DNA of 64,000 nucleotides from Flammulina velutipes (GCA_011800155.1 CM022375.1:2666001-2730000); one strand, 5' to 3'. Shown: positions 33,461 to 44,665, counted from the stretch's first letter. Translations and numbers: made by a program. The notes: generated by a model from the letters alone, not told the origin.

Positions 33461-34799
33461 CTACATTGTCCCCTTAAAACCCATAGAAGAGAACGAGATC
33501 CGGATAAATAGATTCTCTAATAAGACAAAGATAGTCGGGTCAGTGTCTGATACGCCACTATCATACCGATTAACGCACCAGAGAGCAATCCGGAAGCTAC
33601 TAAGAACGCGGCGATCTTCCGAGCTCAAAGGAGCGTATGGAGAGCTCCGGGGTATAGGCAGAGTATGTTGTGGCGTCGCGCCATCACTCATACTCCTTAA
33701 TATCGCCGGTCGTCGAGGATTAGACGTGGAAGACAGCTGTGTTAGATCCGTCCTCCTACTTCCGCGTCCGTCATCGTACGTATTGAGGTCGAGCCTCGAC
33801 ATATGCAGGGAATCAGGGGCCACAGGCATCGGCATAGGCGACGAAAAGGACGACGAAAGAGACAGAGCAGGCGACACTGGGCTTGGAGACGAGCTGGAGT
33901 CCATCCTATCCCTCCGGGAGAAGCTGAAAGACTCTGGCTCGTTCATTTCTACGTCGTCTGAGTATTCAGACATACGATCCGTCCGGAATGGCACAGTTTT
34001 GGTCGTCATTATGACGCCTTTTGGGACTTGCATGCGTCTCAGCTCTTCGTACTGGTCGATGGTGGGAAGATCAGCATGGTCCTTGGACTAGTCGCATATG
34101 TTAACGAAGGGAACGAATAGGAGATCATTTGACTGACCATGAAGTACGCGACTACATGCCACTTGCGACCCTCCTTCGCGCCCGGCGGATACACGAGGGC
34201 AGAGTATGTCTGCTTTGTAAGACCATTAGGCTTTGATGGTCTATCTTTGCGTCTCGTCGGCGGAGGGATAACGGCGGCTGGATCTGCTGCGCGCTTCGCC
34301 CTAGAAATAGATTATGAGATCATCCATGTCATCAGTTCAATGGGCTGCTCACCGGCGGGCAGCTTTCGCGTCTCTTTCATCTTGGGTGGTCTCCACTTTT
34401 TCCTCATAGAACAAGTAATCGCCTCGCATGCGGCTCTGAGACCTAATGACAATGATAAGCTACGTGGCGTTGAGGTGACCGCACATCGACTGACTGACCA
34501 TCTTCGACCATCCGTCCAGCGGAGCAGTCCACCTTCATCGTCCGCTTCTTCCCAGACAAAGACATTCCCTGCGCGTAGCTGGTTACGTTCACTGGCAACA
34601 AGCCGGCGCTTAATCAGGGGAAGAATATTGCGCCGTACGGCTTCGAGGATGACCTGGGCATCGTGCGCGTCCCGTAAATCTGGGTTCGATGTGAGAAAGC
34701 GACTACGATAGGATAATATGATGTTTTCATACGCAGCGATGGATGTGTGAGCGCGCGATTCGCCATCGAGCCGTTTGCGTAGTGCTGTACGAAAGCCAT
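33461..34799 (-). CDS. Gti1/Pac2 (WOPR) family transcription regulator
   Basis: WOPR box in order: LRDAHDAQVILEAVRRNILP, LIKRRLVASERNQLRAGNVF, VWEEADDEGGLLRWTDGRRW, SQSRMRGDYLFYEEKVETTQ, then (after two introns) GLTKQTYSALVYPPGAKEGR, KWHVVAYFMSKDHADLPTID, and MQVPKGVIMTTKTVPFRTDR. The start at 34799 (MAFVQHYANGSMANRALTHP) joins the box through a 53-base intron (GTATGAA...CCAG) in correct phase. A Ser/Pro-rich tail contains RSMSDGATPQHTLPIP and PYAPLSSEDRRVLSSFRIAL, ending at 33461. WOPR proteins (Wor1, Ryp1, Gti1, Pac2) bind DNA and switch cell morphology, sporulation or mating programmes. Targets here are unknown. Confidence 0.9.
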
Positions 34800-36772
34800 G
34801 ACGGAGAAACACGCGTGTATTGACCTTTATAGAGGACGTGAGTATCCAGAGAAAATCCGAGGGAAGTCTGATAAAACACACCAATGAACCGTCGAGGGAC
34901 CAAGCAAAATCAAGAGGGAATGTGAGGCCTTCTATATAAAATAAATCCGACTTGTGGGCTTCAATGGCCTAGGCAAGGAACATATGATGATTTGGCGACA
35001 GATCAGTGCATTCCCAATAGTTCGTGTGGCCGAAGACATGATGGTTTGAATAGAGTTTGTCACGCTCCGGAGACTATCTGCAGGCAAAACCTCGGCGGCC
35101 CGAGAATTCGCCTTGTTCGACACAGTTCCACTGCGCAGGCCGGTGCTTGTGAAAAGGGAGATAGTCATTCAGGGTATTCACCGCCCAAAGGGCGATTTGA
35201 CTGTGAAGTAGACCTTTCTGTCATACGGGAAGGTATTCAAGATGCAATGAAAGCCCAGAAATGTATGAAGATGGAACACAGACCAAGATGTTGGATATAT
35301 TTCGTTCCGGATGCCAAGTGTGTGCGGCGTGAGATAGCCATGGCAAACTCTGGCGCACTCTGTTCCAAGTGCGGAAGCAGAAAGAAATAAGGTCAATTTC
35401 CCATGCTTAAAATGATCGAACCCCCTTGTGCCTGATGGGACCTTACAGCTGATTGCGCCAAAAATCCACCTACGGCGCCAATACAACGCGTGGAATGGCA
35501 AGAAATATACCGTGTGCCACGTAGGACCTTGGAGGAGCGTTGGTAAGCGCATTTTGTCGTCAACGAGGTCGAGCTACCCGAAGTGTAGAAGTTGCCGTAT
35601 TACTCCGACTGATGGAGATAACGTTACTGGCTTGTTCCTCGACTGTGGAGCAAGTTCAGTATTTTCCTACGGTACGTGCATCTTTTCGACGCTGGTCTCT
35701 AATTGAAAGGAGTGGTCTTGTCGTCCTCTATGTTCCACCAAACTTTTCTCTGTACAGAAAGGGGACGGCTACGAGAATCACATCGATCCCTTGGCCTGGT
35801 TCCTGTGCTTGAAAATGAGGAGACTCTATTTCCGGCATGGGCGCCTGACACTGAGAGTGACCAAATACGTGGTCAAATCTGGACGTCTATTTACCTCGGG
35901 ACAATCTGACATTTCATCGGACGTGGGTTATGGTCCAGGCTGTTGAATAGGGACCTCAACGCGTGAAGTCACGTCGAAAGGTTATGTGGGATGATGTAGT
36001 AAGAGAACGCGTGGAGAAGATATTGGGACGATGCCCTTCCGCTCGCTGATCAGAATTAGCGGAAATGTCACTGCAATGAATTCGTGCGTTATGGGGCCTC
36101 GTGCCTTTGTCAACAAACGATAAGCACAAAACGGCGACGTATATTGATTGGTCCTCTAATATTAGTATTCGTATAGGAGACAATACTTGCGCGCCATTCT
36201 CTGACATTACCACACGGCACTATGATTGGAATTTGATGCGAAAGCCGGCCTCGCCGTATGGTTGACCTTGAGAATCCATGTGAGATTTAACAGGAAGTAA
36301 GAATCGTTCAGAAGACATTTGTATGTTTATGTATCCGTCAAGTGAACCGACCGCATACAAGTCTTCAATGTGGCGTGAAAGGCGTGAGAAATTAAGAAGC
36401 GAACGCTCACACCGCCACCGCGGACTTTGCCGGCCCTCCGTCCCTGAAAATCTGTCCTTGTTTCTGTACGGCCATGTCGTCGTCGCGTTCAGTCTGTTCG
36501 ACGTCCTATATGCTTTATGTGAATTCTGTATCCCGGTTTAAGAGGAAACGTACCCTACATGGCTTCTACGGGCATCAAGTCACGTAACTGTGTGTTCCGG
36601 CGAGCCTGCAAACTAGACAGTGAGCTAAAAACAACGTTCAATTCGATTGACTGTTCTGCAGAAAGCAATTTCTCAGCTTGGCGTGCACGTACCACTCTCC
36701 CGCTTTTGGCTCTGTTTTCAGAACGCGTCATCGTCCAAAATCTCGCCACGCCACGCTAGCCTTTGATCGAGC
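34800..36772. other. Large intergenic region, nothing recognised
   Basis: Nearly 2 kb between divergent WOPR and transporter genes. CTTTATA at 34825-34831 (TATAAAG on minus) sits only 26 bases before the WOPR ATG. Open frames up to 132 codons occur near 34992-35390 and 35178-35552 (opposite strands), without domains or a consistent exon structure. TGTGGCGT occurs near 36369. Long upstream regions are common for WOPR genes. Confidence 0.35.
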
Positions 36773-36780
36773 TATATAAG
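36773..36780 (+). promoter_or_regulatory. TATA box of MFS transporter gene
   Basis: TATATAAG 85-92 bases before the transporter ATG, followed by a CT-rich leader (CCCTTTCTCCCTTTCTCTTT). Confidence 0.6.
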
Positions 36781-36864
36781 GCGTCAAACCAGATTGCTGG
36801 TTTGCTTGCGTTCCCTTTCTCCCTTTCTCTTTGCCATCACCTTTCTCTCCTGCGCTTTGCGTCT

Positions 36865-39017
36865 ATGGCGCCATCACATGAACCCTCGACGCCGTCTACG
36901 TTCGACGTTAGCAGCGAAACCAAGCTCAACAACGATTCGCGCTCGTCGCTATCTACAACAACGACAACGACGACAGCCGTGGAACAGACAAATGGCGATC
37001 ACTCAGCTCACTCGAAGCCGTATCTGGGAATGACTGGCGACAAGCTCCACACCTGGATTAGCGTGGCGTGTATCACTGCAATGACACTGTTCGGTGAGTC
37101 CTACTCACTTCTACCTCAGCCGTTCGTAATCGCGCTATCCTCCTCCTTCTAACCTGCGACCCTCGTTAGGATACGATCAAGGCGTCTTTGGCGGGATAAT
37201 AGTCACCGACAACTTCTTACAGACCATGGGCAATCCGAATCCAGAGCTACAGGGAACGATCGTCTCGCTTTATGACATCGGATGGTGCGTCTCCTCCTTC
37301 CTTCCGCCTTTCGACGATCATTGACGACGTCGTAGCTTCATCGGCGCCATGTCCACATTCATATTTGGCGAGAGATTAGGGCGGAAAAAGTCCCTCATCG
37401 TAGGCGTTACTGTCATGACCGTCGGTGCAATCCTGCAGACCGCCGCAACAGGGATATCGATGATGCTGGTAGCTCGCATTATCACAGGACTTGGCAATGG
37501 GTACGTGACGACTTTCGATCTCGCCGTTTTCGCTCACGCGGATACCATTAGTGTCAACACTGCGACGTCTCCTGTATGGCAGAGCGAGACAACCAAACCT
37601 TCCATGCGCGGCAAATTAATCGTTTTTGGGATGATGTACGTCGTCTTAATCTATTCGGGCAAACCTCGCACTTACTGTGTGCCACTAGCATGAACATCGC
37701 TGGGTTCTCGCTCTCGAACTGGATGACATACGGCTTTTCATTCCTTTCTGGAAGCGTTTCTTGGCGTTTTCCCATCGCGGTGCAGCTCCTTTTCTCCATG
37801 GTCATGCTCGCCACAATCCCGTGGTTGCCCGAAAGTCCCAGGTGGCTATTGGCTCATGGTCATGAAAAAGAAGGCATCGCAGTTCTATGTGCCCTCGAAG
37901 GAAACGGAGCGAAACCAACCGATCCCGGAGTGAGGAAAGTCAAGGACGACATCCTCGATGCACTGAGGTTGGAACGCCTGGAAAGAGGCAAGGTGGGGTG
38001 GAAGGATGTGCTAAGAGGCAACACGGGAAACACCAGCATGGTGAAGCGACTGGTCCTCGGAGCCGGTGTTCAGTGGATGCAACAACTGGTGGGAATCAAC
38101 GTCACCAGCTACTAGTAAGCTCGCTTTGCCACGTCTGTCTTCGCGACTAACCTTATGATCAGTCTTCCTCTCGTTCTCGAGAACTCTGTTGGCCTCTCGA
38201 ACAAGCTATCTCGGCTTCTCGCTGCCTGCAACTCCGTCTCATACTTGTGTTTTGCGTTTATCGGCCTGCATCTCATCGAACGCGCTGGAAGACGTAAGAT
38301 GATGATGTATGGCGCCGCTGGGCAAGCTATGTGCTATGCCTTTATCTCTGGCTTCCTTTCGCAGACCGAAAACCTGTCACGTACGGAGGAATCTCGCTCG
38401 AAATTTGGAGCTGGGGCGACTGCGTTCTTCTTTCTGTACTACGTCTTCTTTGGGGTGTGTTGGCAAGGAATTCCTTGGTTGTATCCGGTCGAGATCAACT
38501 CGTTGACGATGCGAACTGTTGGCGCCGCGCTTTCGACTGGGAGCAACTGGATTTCGAACTACGTCGTTGTGCAGGCGACGCCTCCTGGACTGGCAAACCT
38601 GGGCTGGAAGTTTTATCTGATATGGATGTCCTTCAACGCGATCTTCGTTCCGGTATGTTTTGATGTTGTTTCGCTCGTCTTTTGGCTGACTAGCGGTCGT
38701 AGATTGTCTATCTATTCTATCCGGAGACGTCGAACCGGCACTTGGAGGACATCGATAGGATGTACAGGGAGAATGAGGGAATGGTTCTAGTGTGTTTGAA
38801 CAAGGAGGCGATCAGCACGGAGAGACCGGAGAGGTATGGGAGAGCGATCGAAGGGAATCCTCGCGAGGCAATGACGAATCGTAGAGTGACTGGAGGCCTG
38901 CTGGAGCGGGCTGGGAGTATGATGTCGAGGAGAAGGCCGAGTCGGATGGACGAGATTAGGATTGATGACGACGAGAAGGACCAAAGTAAAGTGGAGCATG
39001 TTGAGCATGCAGGATGA
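36865..39017 (+). CDS. MFS sugar transporter
   Basis: Twelve-helix sugar porter of the major facilitator superfamily, plasma membrane. Elements in order: Ser/Thr-rich cytosolic head; first helix and GYDQGVFGGIIV; GERLGRKKSLIVG (loop 2-3 motif); ARIITGLGNGVNTATSPVWQ; PWLPESPRWLL; the long central loop with VLRGNTGNTSMVKRLVLGAG; GVQWMQQLVGINVTSYY; ERAGRRKMMM (loop 8-9 motif); WQGIPWLYPVEI; and YLFYPETSNRHLEDIDRMYR, then a charged tail ending VEHVEHAG. Six introns close in phase (for example GLGNG/VNTATSP). Typical of fungal hexose or lactose/galactoside permease-like porters; the substrate cannot be read from sequence. Lies in the spacer of the inverted duplication, with its 3' end close to the right arm. 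Confidence 0.92.
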
Positions 39018-39117
39018 TAGCGTATTATTTCTGTTTTAAGTGTATTTCGTTTTGTTCGCGATAGATTTGTACTATATGTATCTTCCTTATTCCGTTGACC
39101 TCGTTGCGCCACAATGT

Positions 39118-39132
39118 TTGCCGGTCCGGCAA
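39118..39132. promoter_or_regulatory. Perfect palindrome upstream of K2'
   Basis: TTGCCGGTCCGGCAA, a 7-base inverted repeat around a central T, 70 bases before the K2' ATG and next to TGTGGCGC (minus). A slightly degenerate form (TTGCCGGTCCGACAA) sits before K2 at about 30692-30706. Candidate binding site for a dimeric (for example zinc-cluster, CGG-type) regulator; inference only. Confidence 0.45.
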
Positions 39133-39201
39133 CGACACGTGCGCGATCATCCATTGAAATTTGAATCGCTCTCCCATACTGCCATCTCACCTTTCCTGAC
39201 G

Positions 39202-40423
39202 ATGAGCGTGAAAGCAAATATGTTTTCTCACTCTGAGGGCCACGACTGATAAGTTCATCAGCTAGCATCCAAGACGTTGTCGCGAATTGTGCCTCCTATC
39301 ACAAATCCGTGGTTGAGGTTAGAACATCAGTGGTAGGACTAGATACAAAGCTAACACACCCTCCAGGCCTTATTCCTACAAAAAAAACGACGTTATAAGA
39401 ATCAAATTAACCGAAGCAAATGCAGAACTCGACGTGAGAATCGTCAAACCATTTACTCCTTTTACGAATTCTGTGGCGCTGCTGGTCACCCCGGTCTCTC
39501 CATTCCTAGGACTTCCTCGCCAGCTGATTCTGAAACTCGCCGACCGCCGATTTGGAAATAGATGGAGGTATCAGCCATGGTCCAGCGGATTGGAGTCGAC
39601 TTTTCAACGGAGCCTGCGCGAGTCTGTCCATCGGAGCCGTCGCCCTCATCCTAAGAAGATGCCGTCCACACTTCTTGAGGAGTTAACAGCGTGGAAGTCG
39701 GTAAAGGCAACCTATGATCGCGAATCTGAAGCCTACCGTCGTCTTACCGAGGCTCAAATTTTCGGCTACATCCCCAAGCTCTACGGCCATACACGCATCC
39801 CTATGTCGTGGGGAATAGATCACCCCTCGACGCAACATATAGACGGTTTACTTCTTGAGTATATCCCCGGACCGGTGATGGACTCCGTTCGCGTTGGAGT
39901 CGACATCTCCGTCGCAGAGGCAGAGGAAATTTCGCAAAAGGTCATCCAGCTGGGCAACAATCTTCGTCAGTACGGTGTGACGCACAATGATATCCACCGT
40001 GGAAACATTATCCTGAATTCTACGACCAACCAGCCTGTCCTCGTCGACTGGGGTCGGGCCTCGTTCCATATCGCCGACTCTCCGAGTCTGGAGGAGCGCT
40101 GGAACGAGCTTAATGTGCAGCAGGATTTCCAGTTGGACATCCGATTCTTGCTGACAGAGAGGAGTGCTGATGAAAAGTTTTGGCATCGGCTGTCTACGCC
40201 GCTCAGCAATGAGCAGTGGGCCCTAATGGTCGCGGCGTTTGGGGGGGATGCGCAAGCCTTTCGAGATGTGAATGAGCGTATCGCGATGGTTCCACAAGCA
40301 GAGTTGGACGCGTTCTATGAGGAGGATATGACTGTCGATGAAAGCGAGGGATTGCGATGGAGGGTGAAGCCTGGTGTTAGGGTTATGCCGCTTGAATCTA
40401 TGGATCCTCCTTCATTCAAATGA
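39202..40423 (+). CDS. Protein-kinase-like protein, copy K2'
   Basis: 372-residue product from three exons: ATGAGC (6 bases, 39202-39207), a 54-base intron (GTGAAAG...ATCAG), 56 bases encoding LASKTLSRIVPPITNPWLR, a second intron, then the main exon from 39367. The sum, 1119 bases, is an exact multiple of three. Kinase elements: Lys in LILKLADRRFG, Glu in ESEAYRRLTEAQ, catalytic loop YGVTHNDIHRGNIIL, metal-binding DWG in PVLVDWGRASFHIAD, and a tail SEGLRWRVKPGVRVMPLESM. DWG in place of DFG and the short C-lobe recall choline/aminoglycoside-kinase-like folds. Substrate unknown. Mirror copy of 29391-30624. Confidence 0.82.
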
Positions 40424-40943
40424 ACCTCAATACTATGCGGGCTTTTCCCCGCGTGCGATTGCTCACCGTGGCGTGGTTAAGAGAGAACCTCTCATTAGTA
40501 TCGTAGAAGAGTTGAAGATCATGAATTACTTCTGTTGTGAAATAGAAGTCTGAAAGCGATCGCCCATACGAGCCGTCCGGCAGATCTAACATATGGAGCG
40601 CCACAATACGACACAGATTGGTATGGTTAGTTGGTTGACATGGGGATTATGGTGTTAGAGTACATTGCATATTTATTGGTAGGCAAACAGATGCTCTTGG
40701 ATCTTCAGAGTAACGGTATCTTGCCTCTCCATAACATTTAGGAAGAAAATTTGCTTTCAATATCCATGGTCACCTCGGACAACCAAAATACATAGGTAGA
40801 CATTGATTTTTTCTTCCTATTCAAGAATTTGGCATCCGGATGAAAGGATCGCTGCGGGAGATTAAATGTTGAAGTCAGCGCCACTCGATCGCAGACAGCA
40901 TGCCCACTGGCACGTGGTTGAATCATCTCTCCTTTAGACGATC
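40424..40943. other. Intergenic between K2' and K1'
   Basis: No gene recognised. TGTGGCGC (minus) at 40598-40605. Confidence 0.4.
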
Positions 40944-42183
40944 ATGCAGTCTCTTCGAGTACGTCCTATCATTCTCGCTGTCAAGAATATTGAGTTATTG
41001 TTTTAGGTTGCTTCCAAGCAGCTAATGCATAGACCTTTGATGAAAACAGTGGACAATCCGTGGCTGAGGCGAGCATTCTCATTTCGTGCTCGATGCACAA
41101 CTGACGACTTCCAGAGATCATCTGTACGAAAAGGATTCAATAATACGAGTTGGAATCCGTGAAAAGCGCTCTCATGTCGACCTCCGAGTCGTTAAACCGT
41201 TTACGCCGTTCACGAACTCGGTAGCGCTTCTCGTCGATACTGTCGATCCTCTCCCAGGCCTTCCGCGTCGATTGGTCCTGAAGCTTGCAGACCGTCGTTT
41301 TGGCCATCGATTCATGCGCCAACCCTGGTCTCCAGAGCTAGAGATAAGTTTTCAAAAGTCTCTGCAAATTTACACGGAGCGCCACAGCAGCCTGCCTGAC
41401 TTGGACAGGCCCAAGCCATCTGCATTTATCCGGGAACTTGTTAACTGGGACTCTCTGATGAAAAGTCAGCGCAAGGAATTCGCAGCCTACAGCCGCCTAA
41501 CTGAGGCGCAGTCCCTCGGATACGTCCCCCAGTTGTACGGACGCGCACGCATCCCGATGTCCCCCTCTTCTGGGTCTACACATCCTTCGGCGGAACACAT
41601 AGAGGGTCTCCTTCTCGAGTACATCCCAGGAACCGTCATGGACTCCATTAACGTCGGCGTTGATATATCACTATCCGCAGCAGAAGAAATCTCCCAAAAG
41701 GTCCTCCAGCTAGGTCGGAACCTGCGTCGATACGGCGTGACGCACGGAGACATCCATCGTGGAAATATCATCCTCCGCTCTCCGTCCAGCGACCCCGTCC
41801 TCATTGACTGGGGCTTTGCTAATTGTGAAATCGCTGATTTGCCGACTCTGGAAGAGCGTTGGAAAGACCTGAATGTGTCGCAGGATTTTCAGTTTGATTT
41901 TCGATGGGCTGTTGAGCGAAATGATGATGGTCTAGGATCTGTTTGGCATAAACTGAGTACGCCACTTAGCAACAGGCAATGGGTGCAGATCGCCGAGGAG
42001 TACGGGGATCATGCGAAAGCTTGGAAGATGATAAACAAAATGGTAGTGAATGATACTCCCAGGGATGAGCTTGAGGATTTTTACGAGGAGGACGAGAGTG
42101 TGGATGTGAGTGAAGGTCTTCGTTGGAAAGTCAAGCCAGGCGTTCGTACCCGAGAGAGGGAAGACCCAGTTCCAGCCACTTGA
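40944..42183 (+). CDS. Protein-kinase-like protein, copy K1'
   Basis: Three exons: ATGCAGTCTCTTCGA (MQSLR), a 48-base intron (GTACGTCC...TTTTAG), then VASKQLMHRPLMKTVDNPWL. A second intron has a GC donor (AG/GCGAGC...CCAG), and the main exon begins SHLYEKDSIIRVGIREKRSH. Kinase elements: Lys in LVLKLADRRFG, EFAAYSRLTEAQ, catalytic loop YGVTHGDIHRGNIIL, DWG in PVLIDWGFANCEIAD, tail ending TREREDPVPAT. Unlike the other three copies, its first coding exon is 15 rather than 6 bases. Compared with K1 (28010-29232) it keeps HGD instead of HID. Phosphotransferase activity is plausible; substrate unknown. Confidence 0.8.
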
Positions 42184-42558
42184 AGTCAAAAAAATTGCTG
42201 TCATTTGTATCATTTTGAGATATATGGACATTCTCAACGCGGAATATTTCTCAACGCGGACTATGCTCAAGAAAACTAAAGATGGGGAAGAAATCGAGTC
42301 TCTCAGTAACGCGTTAATATTTGCATGCATCACGACGCAGTACCCTCCGTACGGCAAAGGGAAGTCGTAGAGCGCGCGCTCTCCAGACCATGTGTGCGGG
42401 ACTCGGTGGCATTACTCAGATGAGACCTCCTATTTTGAAATAAACATCTGCCAGGCAAACATAAGGTGAAAACCTCCATAGCGCCACATTCGGCGCAGCG
42501 GCCCGATTTGCCGTGACCGTTTCAGGGAGCATTGAGATCAAACTACTCTCTCTCTTCT

Positions 42559-42579
42559 ACCACCACCACCACCACCACC
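42559..42579. repeat. (ACC)n microsatellite
   Basis: Seven ACC units in the upstream region of the right membrane-protein copy. The left copy has an interrupted ACC run (27370-27390 region, minus). Confidence 0.85.
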
Positions 42580-42938
42580 TTTTCCATTTCGACTCCATGC
42601 TGCCATTTGATGATACTTGCTTCCATTACACTGCTTTGACGGTGGACGAGATATCGCAGCTACAAGGGCCGACGTAGCAAGTGTTCTACACCAGAAAAAC
42701 GCATAAAACATGGACCTGGCCCTCTTAATCTCGGGGTATTGTGGACTGTCGACTCGGCGCCAGTTGGCAGATACATTTTTCATCTCGGAGGACGTACTTT
42801 TCGTCATATTTCCATGGTCAGGACGTGCTACCGATAGGACGCGATACGCTTCGACAGGTGGCTTACGCGCAAGTCCGATAACCGTAGCTGGCGATGGCGC
42901 AGAACGTGAAATGCTTGCCTTCCAGTGATTGCCGAGGC

Positions 42939-42986
42939 GTATGTCGTACTTTTTACCGTCCTGCAATTTTCTTACCCTAACCTTAG
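42939..42986 (+). other. 5' leader intron of membrane-protein gene (right copy)
   Basis: GTATGTCG... ending TTTTCTTACCCTAACCTTAG, 41 bases before the ATG, matching the left copy. Confidence 0.6.
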
Positions 42987-43026
42987 ACCTCAATCGCCAC
43001 AATGAACCCTCTTGCCTCTGCTCTTC

Positions 43027-44373
43027 ATGCGACGCATTTTTGTTCTCGCTCTTATCGCTGCTCTGCAGCGATGCAGCGCACATCCTCAGAATGTCGCTCG
43101 CCAGCTGATCATGCCTGGAGCCATACCAATGCCAACGACGTCCAGTAGCTTCAACTGGTGGCCGTATCCTCCAGGTGGGACAACAGCGGAACCGGCAGTC
43201 CCAACGCCTAATGCACCTCCTACGACAGCGCCCAATGCTGTTATTATGTCACTTGGTCTTCCCCCGGAACGTCCACCTCCAACCTCAGACGCGAGCACAG
43301 ATGATACATCGACATCCAGCGACCCATCCTCTTCCTCTTCACCCTCTTCGTCCACCCGCCCTTCGTCATCTCTATCGGTGATAACGATCACACCCAATTC
43401 AGGCGTACCCGTACCAACGCTGGTTAGATATCCCAAGAAGAGTCCCGTTTCCCAATCCCCGGAAATCGTCTACTACCTCATACCCGTGTTCGCTCTCGTT
43501 GGACTCATCCTTGGAAGCGTGTGTGCGTGGTTTACATGGGGCTACTGTACGCGGAAACCCCGAGCCAAGAAGAACGTCGCCCTCGAAGTTGGGCCAGCGT
43601 ACGGCAGCCGTCACTGGGACGAGGCTGCCAAGCTACGCGACGATGATGACGAGGACCATATCGCACCCCAGGACCGACCTTACTCGTGGGCAGACGTGGA
43701 GAAGGAATCGTTCCTTTCGCCTTTACCGCCTGCCAAACGCGTATCGTCGAGCAAACCACTATCGAGGAATGCCACCACGAAGACTTCGACTTCAATGTCG
43801 GTGTACTCTCAAGTCGGCGACGACGAGGATGAAGAAGAGGTCGACGAGTTCCTGAACGGATACGAGAGCGAGGACGACCATCCCAGACGACGGACTCCGC
43901 ATGTACGGCAGAACTCTGATTACGGCGTCCAGCGTGGCAGGAGTAACGCATCGACGTCGACATGGGGATGGGGTGCGTTGAGCCCAGGCTTGGCTACTCC
44001 AGCATCGGGCGTGCAGAGGGAGAAGAGTCTGGGAGGGTTTCGCATCATGCAGGAGTCGCCTTTGCCGACGCCCAATCTGAACCCATTCGCTCGGAAGAGG
44101 GAGGAGGAGGACAGGTATACAGAGTTGCCGAGGCGAGGGAGCAGGAGCAGGAGTCCGACGAAGCGGAGTCCAGTGAAGAGTCGGCTGGGCCAGGGCAGAG
44201 GAGATGATCCTGTGGCGAGGCGACATCCTCTGCTGATGCAGAGTCCGAGGCAGATCACGAGCCCCAAACTGGATGGGGTGCTTTGCTTCACGCCGAGTAT
44301 GAATGCGGATACGTCAGCACGCTACGACCAGGATGTTGAGCCGTTTCAGCTTGAGCCGTCGAGGCGTTCATAG
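43027..44373 (+). CDS. Single-pass membrane protein, right mirror copy
   Basis: 448-residue product; the ATG at 43027 gives the signal peptide MRRIFVLALIAALQRCSAHP. Same layout as the left copy: Ser/Thr/Pro-rich ectodomain (SSSFNWWPYPPGGTT), one helix (YYLIPVFALVGLILGSVCAW) followed by FTWGYCTRKPRAKK, a long cytosolic tail with DDEDEEEVDEFLNGYESEDD, RGSRSRSPTKRSPVKS and SPKLDGVLCF. It differs from the left copy mainly in the ectodomain (MPTTSS, PNAPPTTAP) and by an 8-residue longer product, including an extra C-terminal EPSRRS. High conservation of the cytosolic tail between copies suggests both are under selection. Function unknown; signalling or cell-wall sensing is a guess from topology. 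Confidence 0.82.
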   Translation: MRRIFVLALIAALQRCSAHPQNVARQLIMPGAIPMPTTSSSFNWWPYPPGGTTAEPAVPTPNAPPTTAPNAVIMSLGLPPERPPPTSDASTDDTSTSSDPSSSSSPSSSTRPSSSLSVITITPNSGVPVPTLVRYPKKSPVSQSPEIVYYLIPVFALVGLILGSVCAWFTWGYCTRKPRAKKNVALEVGPAYGSRHWDEAAKLRDDDDEDHIAPQDRPYSWADVEKESFLSPLPPAKRVSSSKPLSRNATTKTSTSMSVYSQVGDDEDEEEVDEFLNGYESEDDHPRRRTPHVRQNSDYGVQRGRSNASTSTWGWGALSPGLATPASGVQREKSLGGFRIMQESPLPTPNLNPFARKREEEDRYTELPRRGSRSRSPTKRSPVKSRLGQGRGDDPVARRHPLLMQSPRQITSPKLDGVLCFTPSMNADTSARYDQDVEPFQLEPSRRS

Positions 44374-44665
44374 CGTATGAAACCTTTTATGTTTTCTTTC
44401 TTATTCTTTCAATTGTACATACCTCCGAACGTTGTCATCTTTTTCAACCTCCGTGTTCTATGATACCTTTTCCTTATTCTTGTCTTTGTGAACTTCAGTG
44501 GCATATTCCTTTCACGAGAAATTCTGTTCAATACTCAAAGGCCTTCGTCCACAGTTTATTTAGGTTCAATGCGGAGCTGACATCCTTAGTTCTCAAAGAA
44601 TAGAAGGGACGGTCGTAGGTATAAACTGTGTCGGTTAGTGGTCCTGAAATCCTTCTCAATCCACC

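Larger units (their letters stand above)
39095..44373 (+). repeat. Right arm of inverted segmental duplication
   Basis: Carries K2', K1' and the membrane-protein copy on the plus strand, mirroring 25585-30735. The arms differ by point changes and small indels: the proteins are alike but not identical, and K1' is better preserved than K1 at the first intron donor. The spacer between arms is about 8.4 kb. Confidence 0.85.

Noticed and set aside
34992..35552. Opposed open frames of 124-132 codons in the WOPR upstream region
   Set aside because: Overlap each other on opposite strands, contain no domain and show no flanking exons.
43086..44291. Long minus-strand frames opposite the right membrane-protein gene
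   Set aside because: Mirror of the low-complexity Ser/Arg-rich coding strand; no homology and no equivalent start.
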